In this document: positions 1 through 9,693 of the stretch, piece after piece
How the letters are laid out: every line of letters starts with the position of its first letter
Numbering within the stretch: the first letter of the stretch is position 1
Source: Taxillus chinensis
Lineage: Eukaryota > Streptophyta > Magnoliopsida > Santalales > Loranthaceae
NCBI GenBank assembly: GCA_023512835.1
Contig: CM042088.1
Span: 2,720,078-2,784,077, forward strand
Length of the DNA: 64,000 nt
Direction of reading: 5' to 3'
The notes under the pieces: model-generated
The model's database searches: none
The model's input: the letters and a program-made list of their open reading frames with translations, nothing else
Told to the model about the DNA's origin: nothing
Translations under genes and position numbers: made by a program

Positions 1-1017
1 TGCCAAGTTCCAAGTTGGGCGGCTGTTCCCTCTTCAAACTCTATAAAAAGGAGGCATTACCCATTCCTATGAAAAAGGATTTTTTTTTGGAGACTAAAAA
101 ACAGAGAGAGCTTAGAAAGAGAAGGCCCAAATATTCAGTAGACTTTGCTGAACGGAGCTGAAGAAGACGTCCTCCACCATCCTTGCTAGATTTTGTCTCC
201 ACGTCCCTCAAGCAGTCAAAGAGTAGTGAAACTAGCAGGAACATCAAGCTTGATTTCCAGGTTTTATTCCCCTCTTATCTTACACTCATCATCATCACTA
301 CACTAAAATCTCCCCCTTTTATTCAAGAATACAACAAAACATTTTCAAAGGCCCGGTGACCGTGGGATTGAGCCTTTGGTGCTCATATCCTTGCCACTTG
401 GCCAACATTGAGTCTGGGAGTGAATCTGAGCTTCACAGTGTGCTCTTCATGACACAGACCCTACTTTTTTTGTTTTGACATAAAACCTCAAATTCTCTTT
501 AAAACAAACCCAGGCCCTTGTGACTGCGGGATCAAGTCCTATTGCTTATGTCTCCATCATCCGGCCAACATCAACTGTAGCAATGAATCTGAGCTCCATG
601 CTGTGCTCTTCATGCTACGGGCTTTCTTTCTGTTTTCCGAGATAAAACAAAAAGAATAACATTTTTCTTCTAAATAAAACCATCACAGTTTTTACAATGA
701 AATAAAAGAAAAAAAGGGAAGTTAAAATAAGCAAGCACCCATAGACAAAGACTAGGTACCAATTTTGGGTGTTGTGGGGGTGCAAGAGCCTTTCTTCCTT
801 CCCCACACGTAACCAACTCCTGAACCTATTCTCTTGAAACCGTAGACCCTCCTAGGTGGCCAAACACACCTTTATTTTTGTTTGGTGGCGACTCTATTTT
901 TCTATCTCTCTTTTTGGTCCTGTGCGAGCTATGGCAATGATGGCTCAATGACCAAATCTCCATCCAAAGGAGTAATCTCAAGCCAGTCACGAGCCTGGAC
1001 GACACCGGGTGATGACA
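1..1017 (+). mobile_element. Ogre/Tat-type gypsy LTR, 3' part (left end outside window)
   Basis: A TATA-like box (TATAAAAAGG, about 42-51) is followed by a transcribed-leader-like region. The last 260 bases match, in reverse, the left ends of the G1 and G2 LTRs at 23847 and 54934. Shared landmarks are a GTTGTGGGGGTGC block, CACACGTAACCAACTCC, TGGTGGCGACT and a terminal GATGACA. No primer binding site follows position 1017, so this is a solo or truncated LTR. About 345-470 and 505-630 are two diverged direct copies of one segment, both containing GAATCTGAGCT and GTGCTCTTCATG. There is no coding content. The family assignment rests on the shared terminal 260 bases. Confidence 0.7.
345..630. repeat. 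Imperfect tandem duplication inside the LTR
   Basis: Two copies of a roughly 125-base block (about 345-470 and 505-630) share AGGCCC, GTGAC-G-GGGAT, GGCCAACAT, GAATCTGAGCT and GTGCTCTTCATG in the same order. The copies are clearly diverged, so the duplication is old. Confidence 0.6.
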
Positions 1018-1165
1018 GCATGGGTAAATGGTTTGAACGTGATAAAGTTTCAATTGTGCAACTCTAAAATTTTGTGATGATTCGAGCATGAAAACATGGA
1101 AAAGAATTTGTGGTATTGAAATTGAGTGCTTGTGAACTTGAAGCTTGTAAAATGTGAACGAACGG

Positions 1166-1207
1166 AAAATAAAATAAAATAAAATAAAATAAAATACAAT
1201 ACAATAA
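1166..1207. repeat. AAAAT microsatellite
   Basis: About six consecutive AAAAT units are followed by diverged ACAAT units. Confidence 0.8.
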
Positions 1208-4200
1208 TGTTGGTGTTCTGTGAATGATTGAGTATGTGCCTTTGTATGGTATTGTGTGGAAGAAGCGATGTTGTGTTCAAAACGATGAGATATCCACTTA
1301 AGTATAGATTATATGTGCAATGTAAAGGTGTGAACTTGTATAGTCTGTGATGTGTATCCATGAATTTGTGTGGTGATAATGCATGTTTTAAGGTTAGTTA
1401 TAGCTCAGAATGCCTAGTTGGTAATGGTATTGAGATTGTTGAGTGATAACCTGGAGCGCTGCCTTTTCGTGGAGCCAATGTCTTCGAAAATTGTGACCTG
1501 TACGACTATTGAGGTAGCAGAGAAGCCCGCCCCTCGGGATGGGCAAGTGGGTGAGCTGCAGGATGTAAGTAATGATCTAATCATGGCAGAGGTTGGCATC
1601 TTAAGCCTGGTAATTTCAGAGTTGAAGGATGAGATTCAACAACTGATTAAGAGCAAGGTATGCCGAGAGCTATCAACCCACATCATCGGGGGGAGCTTGG
1701 GTGAAGATTAACTGAAGCATAGTTGTCCTGATCAGTAGAAAGGGCTCAAGAGGCAGAGACCAGTTTCCCAAAGGGGTTGTTCTTGCAGTGGGCAACCGGG
1801 ACATTGGAAAAGAGTATGGCAGGAAGAAGTACTAGTGTCGCATCTTTGGAAAAGTAGGAGATCACCAGACAGTCTATTTTGGTAAAGCAAGGCATGGTGC
1901 TAGAGGACTGGCTCAGTGAGCTAGGGATAAAGCAAAATTCAAACCTTGTTTGGGGGCCGAAGACTACCAAGTGAGGCTAGGAGGAGAGCATGGCAGAACT
2001 TTCCTTAGTCAAGGGTATGATTTTGATTCTCGCGTGTTAAGATTTCTGTTTATTGGTGGTATCATATTCCTTTAACGATAGTGATCGGTTGAGTCTCGTG
2101 CTGGATTAGGTGAGGATAGGTGAACCTTTGATTCCTGAGTTTCTAGCAATTTAATTAAGACACTTGTGATAGAGGGGTATTCTCGTTAGGTGGGCTCTTA
2201 AGCCACTGTTTTATGTTAGGTAAGGCTTAGAAGGTCGTTTGAGTTACCATTTTGGATGGACGTAGTTGGGGACCTACAAGAGAATAAATGAGTAAAATAA
2301 ATAAATATATATATATATATATATGACAACAAAAGACTAATAAATTACTGATGGTTATAAATAGTTGTTGGAAAGAGTTGGTGGTTTTAATGTAGTCTAA
2401 AGTGTTAATCGTATCTTTGTGGGTAGTCAATTTTGGGCGCCCGTGTGTGAGGAAAGTAATAAATGTTACTATGTTACCCCTAATACTCTGGCGTAGGTGA
2501 GATTACCTCTGGCCTAGCTAGCCTAGAAAGCTGGAGGCATGAGTTAGTGGCTTGTGGGTAGTGTGTGATCCCACTGTGGCAACCTTGAGTAATAAAAATG
2601 TGTTTTCATGTGAGTAGAGGTTTCTGTAGATGTGCTACCTAAGAAGGATGTTCTTTTGGTAACCTTTCCAAGTGTCAAGGTTGAGGGAGGAAATTGCCAC
2701 TAGTATAACCCACTCCTTGAATCATTGAGATCTAAATTGATTGGCGAGAGTGGTATGTGGTTTTAAGGTTCTTATGGGGGTCCTGTGGAGATGGCTGCAA
2801 ATTCTTGGGGGGCCAAACATTGACCACGTGTCATGCTGGTGGTGTGTGAAAGACCTTGGGTAATGTTCATAGGATATGTGGTGAAATGGGTTTGCATATG
2901 TATAACAATGTGATGAGTTCTAGAACTAGGTTATGAGTGAGTTGATAGGATCGTGCCCAGTGAATCCAATCAGTGCAAGCAGGCAAGCGAGTGAGATTGG
3001 GCAGGCCTTGTTTGGGTTTTTCCTCATAATTGGGAGACATCTTCCGAGGGGTTGAGGATGTACTCCTGGTGGTAGGACCATTCCGTTAATCTATGTCCCG
3101 TGGGTAATAGGCTTAAAAGAGGAGAGAAGGTGGGGGCTAGTATGTCCTCTCTTACATGTGTTCTACACAGTAGTTTGTTTTGTGTGTTGTGGTTGCTTTG
3201 TTTTGTTGTGTGTGTTGCATATGTGCTAAAGGGGTATAGCAAAGTTCTTATGTGTGGGTCTTGTGGCATACATATGCAGAGGGGTAGGAGGTGATGCATG
3301 CGCATATTATGTGCGGTGTGGGATGAAGAGGGGTGTTATGTGTAATGTTAATGTTATTCCTTGTCACATGCGATGGCATGCTAAGTTAAAGTGTGAAAGT
3401 ATTGATGAGTTGTGATTCACAGAATGGAGTCAGATGTGAGTTTTTGCTTGTAAGGGGTATTAGTGCTACTCCTTTGGGGGAGATTTGTGTCCTGCGGCTA
3501 TTATGGGGTCTTCATGCTACATATGTTCTTCTTGAAAGTCTTTCGTGTGCGTTTTCATGCGGTAAGTGAGATGGTCCACGCCATCAAGGTGTTGGTGTGT
3601 TTGGGAGCTACGTGAATATCCCGAATCAGGAGTTTGCATGTCTTGTTTCTTGTGCCTACCCGGAGGAATTGCAGTGACCATATTAAGCTACGGCTAGAGC
3701 CTGAGTATTTCTTGGTCCATTTGAGTGTTTTGTTGGTGTGTTGAGATAGAACGTAATAGTTGATATAGCGGAGTTGGTGGGCCATGAGGTGGAGTATGTC
3801 TTGGAGGCAAGGGATTTTCTTGTGACCTATGAGTGGTGACACAGGATTCCATCATGGTCATGTTGCAGATAGGAGCGTTTTCAGTGTGGGGAGAACTATG
3901 TTATTCATAACTACTCGACGTCAAAAGGATTCCTATCGCGTGGTGCGTCTGCTGACTTGGTAAGGCATTATCTCTTGGGCTGTACGGTAAGCCTTAGTTG
4001 TGAAGGCTGTGTGGGACCTTGGTGGATCTCTATTTGACTGTGATCAAGGAGGTCGATTCTCAAAGTCGGTGACTAGTGATAGCCCGATAGTGGGTTTTGG
4101 TCTTACCATGGTTGTGTGTGTGGTGCTACATTTACTGTTTTAAGTTCATCCTTGGACTCCGTTGGGCTCCAGGTTGACTGCGACCGAATGGTTGAGGGCA

Positions 4201-5236
4201 CACTCCATTCTCGTGTTGTTGTGTCCGGGCTTGTACTTCATTCTGCGTCACCATTGGCGTTGGTTGGGTTTCAATGTTCCTTGCTTGAGTGAGGTGGTTT
4301 TTGCAGTGATGATGGTGCTGTTGAGGTGAGCTCCCTGTGTGGGAATGTGATTGTGGTTTGCATAACACTATCCTGTTTGTTTGTGTTTCATTGTGACCTC
4401 ATTGTGCTTGCTGTTAGGGCGAGATCTACCTATGGGCTGAGGCTGAGTTGACTTTAAATCCCAATTGGTGGGTCATTGTTGGGTATTTTACGTTGTGGAG
4501 TGTTGGTCCCATTGTGCCGCGAGTTGGCATCTCCAACATTTGTGGTAATGACTGCATTATGTGTTGCTTTGATCTTTTCGTGTTGTTTACTATTTGGTTT
4601 CCCTTTTCAGGGACGAAAAGTCCAAAGGTGGGACGGTTGTGAGGAAACTCCCAACGGATGCGTTTGTATGGTGTTGGCGACTGGGCAGTGGAACGTTAAA
4701 CGTGTAGTAGTGTTTTATGAGTTGTTCCTTGTGGTCGTGTTTATGCTGTGAGTTGGTCTGTAACCTATGTAATTTGTTAAACGTGTTGGCGATGGGAGTA
4801 TATGTCTTACACCATTGTGACATATGTGACTACTTGTGAAGTATGTGTTAGGTGAGGAGGAGACGTGGGAGCGTGAGTCCATGAACCATGAGCAGCACCC
4901 AGAGTTGTTCGAGGACGAACAATCTTAAGAGTGGGAGGTGGCTGTTGGCCAAGGGATAGTGATGTGTTTTCTTGTATTAGTTGTGTATGATTTGGTGTAT
5001 TTGTATTGTCTTTTAGACATGTGTTCATATTTGAGATATGTTTTGAGACTTGTATCTGTGATATGCGGGTATACGGTATATGCATTGTAATGCATGTGGT
5101 TATGGATTGTGGTTGTGCTTTGTTATGTGCCGTCTGCGGCGTGTGACCCATTAAGGTGTTGTGGCTTGCGGTTTGGCAAATGGGTAGCTTGTATTTGTCA
5201 CTCCTTGCATGTTTCTTTTCAAGGACGAAAAGTCTT

Positions 5237-5249
5237 AAGGGGGAGAGGA
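5237..5249 (+). other. Polypurine tract before an LTR stump
   Basis: A purine run lies directly before TGTAATGACC, as expected for the plus-strand primer of a plus-oriented gypsy element. The upstream GGACGAAAAGTCTTAAG is a common end of chromovirus pol genes. Confidence 0.55.
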
Positions 5250-5251
5250 TG

Positions 5252-5424
5252 TAATGACCTGCGTTTGCGGTATGTAAGAAGTTAATCACAGATGCCTTGT
5301 GAGTGGAAATTGTTGGGTTTAGAGAGTTTTCTTCCCACACACTTTAGCTAAAACACCTTGAATGTTGATGCACAAGTTTGAGGTAAGAGATGAGCCCAAG
5401 AGGGGACTTTTGGGAGGTGCACGT
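5252..5424 (+). mobile_element. 5' stump of a chromovirus-type LTR
   Basis: It starts TGTAATGACC directly after the polypurine tract and is interrupted at 5424/5425 by solo LTR A. The last bases, GGTGCACGT, resume after LTR A as GACAATTG, so LTR A landed inside a CACGTG core. Only about 175 bases of this LTR remain recognisable. Confidence 0.5.
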
Positions 5425-5857
5425 TGTAAGGACCCGTACCTTGAGTTAGTCAGTTTTGCCTCCTGAGTAGAGTTTTTCTAGATTTTGACCTAGTAAATGG
5501 ACTCCAATGAATTCACGTGCAAAAGGAAAGATGCTTAGAATGGTGTCCTCTATCTACCACAGAAGTTTCAGGCCAAATGGACATGTATGTGAGGTGCACG
5601 TGATATGGGTCCAATTCACGTGCAAGTGTAATTGTCTTAAATGATGCAAGGAGGCTAGGGGTGAAGTTTGAGAGCATTTGGAGTCCATATGGAGGTGCAC
5701 GTGAATTGGGGAATTCACGTGCAAATTGGCGTGGGAGCTTACTTTTTGCATGGTTCCCTTGGTTTTGACATTCTAAGGAACTTTCTCCAAAGGACCATGT
5801 TGAAATTCTGAGTATTTTGGCCTATATGGGTGCGGAAAGGTCTAAATGTGTATATCA

Positions 5858-5912
5858 AAACTACGTCGTTTTGATGCCGGGATTCACTTAATCAAAACTA
5901 CGTCGTTTTGAT
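5858..5912. promoter_or_regulatory. Paired ACGT palindromes in U3 of LTR A
   Basis: Two copies of ATCAAAACTACGTCGTTTTG lie about 35 bases apart, shortly upstream of the TATA box. The ACGT core is the kind of site bound by plant bZIP factors. The binding is inference; the repeats are directly visible. Confidence 0.6.
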
Positions 5913-5921
5913 GTTGTGTTG

Positions 5922-5932
5922 TCTATATAAGG
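5922..5932 (+). promoter_or_regulatory. TATA box of LTR A
   Basis: TCTATATAAGG lies downstream of the palindrome pair and upstream of a leader beginning AGGGTTAGGGTTTG, so it probably marks the U3/R promoter of the LTR. Confidence 0.65.
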
Positions 5933-6515
5933 AGGAGAAGCCCCTGTTTAGGGTTAGGGTTTGTTGCTCCACCACCGTCGCAGAGAGAGAGAGAGAGGGG
6001 AAGGAGAGCTCCTGGTTGTTGCCGGGCTCTTGCGTGGGTGGTCCGTGACTCGTGGGTGGACGGCGTTCGACGTGGGATCGGGACTTAGGTGTTGTTGCGT
6101 TTACTTGAGGTAGGGATTTTGTTCTTCCTAAATCCTCCCGTCCTAGGGTCCTAGGGGGGGAATATTATATTATTTATATGTAAATTCATATAGGTGTGAC
6201 CTCCTATATGAATGTTGGCCTTCAATGGCGATTTTGGTGTTTCTGGTGTTTGTGTGATGCATGAAACGTGTTTGATAAAATGCCTGTACGACATGCCGTA
6301 CATGTTTGATGAAATGCCCTGTGAACTTAGGCGTGTGTATATGCCCATTAAGTGTTTGGTAATATGTCCGTGTACTGGACTTGTGGTTTAGTGTATGTAT
6401 GTATCTGGATGTTTGCTCTATGGCCTGAATGGGTTTGTGCGCTTGTGAACGGGTGCTCACCAAGTGTTTGGTTGTATGCTTGAGTGACCATGTGTGTTGT
6501 GTGCTTGTAGTACGT

Positions 6516-6618
6516 GGCCTGAAGAGCGGTTAAATCACTTGGCCTGAAGAGGCGGTTAAATCACTTGGCCTGAAGAGGCGGTTAAATCACTTGGCCGGAA
6601 AAGGCGGTTAAATCACTT
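6516..6618. repeat. Four 26-bp tandem repeats in LTR A
   Basis: The unit starts GGCCTGAAGAGGCGGTTAAA and ends TCACTT. It occurs four times head to tail (6516, 6541, 6567, 6593); the first copy is one base short and the last has two changes. LTR B lacks this array, so it arose after the two LTRs split. Confidence 0.9.
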
Positions 6619-7137
6619 GTGGTTAAAGTGTTAGCCTGTGTGGCAGTGGAGGATTGTAAATTGTTGATGTGGTTGTTATTATGTTTGTTGAGATTATTGT
6701 AACACAACACCGCACTTGTACACATGGCATGTAGATGCTAGGAACATGGGATGGGTTGGGAGACATGATCCCTATGGTTTGGTTGCTCACCCCTCCTACT
6801 GTGTTTGTTTTTTTTCCCAGGGGACTTACAGCGTTAGGTGGATACACCAAGGTGGAAGACCTTTTTTTTTACTTTATGTTTTATTTTTATTTTTATGGGA
6901 CCATGTAACCCCAATGGGGATGGATTAAAAAAGAGAACTTTGTAATAAAGACTGACTTTGTTATTGGTTTGTGGACAGCTTTTGATGGACTTTATTTTTC
7001 TTGAATGTGTTGTGAAAGTTTTAAGATGTTAAATTCTTGATTTGTATCCTTACCCCTTTGCCCTCCGTGTGGGTAAAAGGGAAGTCACGTACCGGTTTCC
7101 TCGGGTTGGAAATCCGGGGCGTGACACACGTGACAAT

Positions 7138-8772
7138 TGATAACGTGCATTTATGCCCTAGGAAGATGCTATTTGCATATACAGGCGCTTTTAGGCTATT
7201 TTATCAGGTTTTGGAGATTAATTTTGACCATGTAGATGACCTCAAATCAATTGGCGTGCAGAACTAAAGATTCTCAGAATGATGTCCTCTACCTTCCACA
7301 GGTATTCAGCAGGCTTAGGGAGCAATTGGACCAATTGGCGTGCAAGCATATTACTGCATACCAGCCTTCTACATGATGCAAGGAAGCTTGGGGTAGAATT
7401 TTAGGGTATTTGGACCTGCACGCCAATTGGGAATATGGCGTGCATTATGGCGTGCAGCCATGTTTTTGCACCATCACTTTGGTTTTGTGATTCTAATAAT
7501 CTTTTCCCAAAGGACCATGTTGGAATTATGGATATTTTGTCGTGTGTGGATGCGGGAAGGTTGTAGCTTGTTTGATTAAAACTACGTCGTTTTGATGATG
7601 GATTCATTTAATCAAAACTACGTCGTTTTGGGGTTTGAGTTATCTATATAAAGAGGTGAAGACTCCTTGTTCTAGGGTTAGGGGTTTCCGTACTTCGGTG
7701 AGAGAGAGAGCTAGAGAGAGGGAAAGAAGGAGAGCTGCTGGTTGCTGCTAAAGCGTCTTGCGTGGGAAGGACGGCGTCTAGCGCGGGAGCAAGGAGGATC
7801 TTCTTTAAGGTAGAGGTTCTGTCTTTCCTGGTCTGTTCCGGGGTTAGGCCCCGCGTAGATGTTTTACCGAATTTCTATGGTTGTTGTTATAATATTTATA
7901 TGTAAATTCATATAGGTGTGACCTCCTATATGAATGTTGGCCTTCAATGGCGTTTTGGTGTGATTTTGATGTTGGGTGGGCAGTGTATGTCAAATGTTCG
8001 ATAAAATGCATGTGTGAATATGTTTGTATGACAATGCCCCGTAGGTGTTTGATAATATGCCGGAAGGTGGGGAATTGTGAGTTGGTAAAGGTGTGCATGC
8101 TAAGTGCTTGTTTTTATGCCTGAGTGGCTAGGTTTGTACATTTGTGAATGTGTGCCTACTACGTGTTTGGTTTTATGCCTAAGTGGCGATGTGTACTGTT
8201 TTGTGAAACCCGGTGGCTATCGAAGCCCGGGACTATTTTGTGAAACCAGGGTGGTGGGAAGCCCGAGACTGTGCATGCTAAGTGCTTGGTAAAGGTGTGG
8301 CTGGAAATAATTGTATTTGCTAATATAGCTTGCTAATTACATTTGTTGAAATAATTGTATCATGACACGCACTTGTACACATGGCATGTAGATCTAGGCA
8401 CTGGGATGGGTTGGGGAGACATGATCCCTACTGATGGGGGGTTGCTCACCCCTCCTGTGTGTGTTTTTCTACGGAGTGGTGTTAGCGGGGGGAGTGTTAG
8501 GGGGAACACCCAAGTTGGAAGACTTCTCATTGTGGCTTTACTCCTTTTGTTATTTGAGTTTTTGTCAAATGTTATGTTGAGACTATTGTAACTCCAATTG
8601 GAGATGATGTAATGGATTTTGGAACTTAATAAAGATAAGTGGTTTGCCTTTTTGCTATTTATTGTGGATTATTATGAATGTGTTGGATTTTGTACATCTA
8701 TCCCTTGCCCACCGGGTGGGTAAAAGGGAGTCACGAACCAGTTTCCTCGGGTTGAAAATCCGGGGCGTGACA
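7138..8772 (+). mobile_element. LTR B, mosaic gypsy LTR (N1-like start, LTR A-like end)
   Basis: The first bases, TGATAACGTGCATTTATGCC, match the start of the N1 LTR at 26178. After a gap of roughly 90 bases relative to N1, the match continues through CCTAGGAAGATGC and the U3. Downstream of the TATA box (TCTATATAAAG, near 7650) the sequence instead follows LTR A: AGGGTTAGGGG, a GA-rich stretch, CCTCCTATATGAATGTTGGCC, GTACACATGGCATGTAGAT and a terminal GGGGCGTGACA. Flanking bases (ACAAT / CGCAG) give no TSD, so it is a rearranged or truncated LTR. A short tandem duplication (GTGAAACC and AAGCCCG) lies at about 8198-8270. Confidence 0.7.
7576..7631. promoter_or_regulatory. Paired ACGT palindromes in U3 of LTR B
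   Basis: Two copies of AAAACTACGTCGTTTTG lie just upstream of a TCTATATAAAG box, in the same arrangement as LTR A. Confidence 0.55.
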
Positions 8773-8869
8773 CGCAGCGCCTTGGCAGGGGTCATGCCAA
8801 ATTATTTTGGATATTCTAAGATGAATTATCATGTGGATTACTATATTGGATTAGTTGAGAAATAATATA

Positions 8870-9693
8870 TATCATAATCTGTATATTCTGAAGTCAGACA
8901 GAGGTCATCTAGCTACCATAGTCTATCTAGATGACATTATCTTCGAGGGACGTCACTCAGGCTGATGTGAAGAACTTGCCAAAAGGATGAGTGATGGTAA
9001 TTGACCTACTTCTTAGGATTACATATCAAGCAAACTGCTAGGGGTATATTCATATCTCAGCACAAATATGCCAAAGAATTGCTGAAGAAGTATGGTATGG
9101 TGGGTAGTAAGCTTGTTGGAACTCCCATGGCTACAAGCTGCAAATTACACAAAGATCAGGAAGGCACAAGTGTAAATCAGAAAGAGTTTTGAGGCATGAT
9201 CGGAAGTCTCCTATACATTATGACCTCTAGACATTATCTCATGCAAGTTGTATGTCAAACAAGTCAATACCAAGTAAACCCCAAGGAGTCTCACTTGCTG
9301 GCAGTCAAATGGATCCTTCGATATCTACATTGTACATCAGACATGGGATTGTGGTATCCCATGAAGGATTCAGTTGAATTATAGGCATACATTGATGTAG
9401 GCTGGGCTGGAAACATTGATGATAGACATTCAACCAGTGGCTAAAGTTTTTATTTGGGCTCTAAATGTGTTGCTTGGTTGAGCCGTAAGCAGAATAGTGT
9501 GGCCTGCAGCACAACCGAAGCTAAATATGTGGTTGTACATGCTTCTTGTACTGAAGTGGTATGGATGAATACTCAACTGTCAAACTTAGGAGTCAATGTG
9601 GAGTTACCTGTTAATATATGGTGTGACAACCAAAGTGTCATCAACATAAACAGGAATCCAGTCCAACACTCGAAAACCAAGCATATTGACTAT
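8870..9693 (+). pseudogene. Copia P1 pol fragment: reverse transcriptase C-terminus and RNase H, part 1
   Basis: This is the 3' part of a Ty1/copia polyprotein, the enzyme block that copies element RNA into DNA. Visible landmarks are YLDDII (catalytic box, near 8920-8950), [76 protein letters not shown]-like and TTEAKYV, with the RNase H block NIWCDNQSVI and SKTKHID. In-frame stops occur near 9190, 9382 and 9441, and the YLDD region is frame-shifted, so it cannot be functional. The frame is interrupted at 9693 by solo LTR S1 and resumes at 11137. Nothing upstream of about 8870 belongs to it; LTR B ends at 8772. Confidence 0.9.

Larger units (their letters stand above)
1018..5251 (+). mobile_element. 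Decayed non-coding gypsy interior (chromovirus-like remnant)
   Basis: No reading frame here shows a recognisable domain. The plus strand is strongly enriched in G and T, most visibly from about 2500 to 5250. The right end carries GGACGAAAAG followed by a purine tract (AAGGGGGAGAGGA, 5237-5249) and then TGTAATGACC, the arrangement seen at the pol end, polypurine tract and 3' LTR start of plant Tekay/Del chromoviruses. Related GGACGAA(A/C) and purine-tract motifs occur at 4611 and 4911. An (AAAAT)n stretch lies near 1166-1195 and a (TA)n stretch near 2303-2324. An open frame at 1418-1711 (97 codons) has no recognised similarity. Calling the whole stretch one element is inference. Confidence 0.4.
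5425..7126 (+). mobile_element. Solo LTR A (gypsy, chromovirus-type ends) with TSD CACGT
   Basis: It starts TGTAAGGACCCG and ends GGGGCGTGACA. The five bases before (5420-5424) and after (7127-7131) are both CACGT, a perfect TSD. No internal region is present, so this is a 1702-bp solo LTR, the product of LTR-LTR recombination. The U3 carries CACGTGAATT and CACGTGCAAATTGGCGTG boxes, two copies of the ACGT palindrome near 5860-5912 and a TATATAA box near 5924. The transcribed part starts AGGGTTAGGGTTTG, has a GA-rich stretch and four 26-bp tandem repeats. Most of it aligns with LTR B; the U3 also aligns with the N1 LTR. Confidence 0.9.

Noticed and set aside
4807..5340. 177-codon minus-strand frame
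   Set aside because: His/Thr/Asn-rich translation of the G/T-skewed strand, without domain or codon bias; antisense to the chromovirus remnant.
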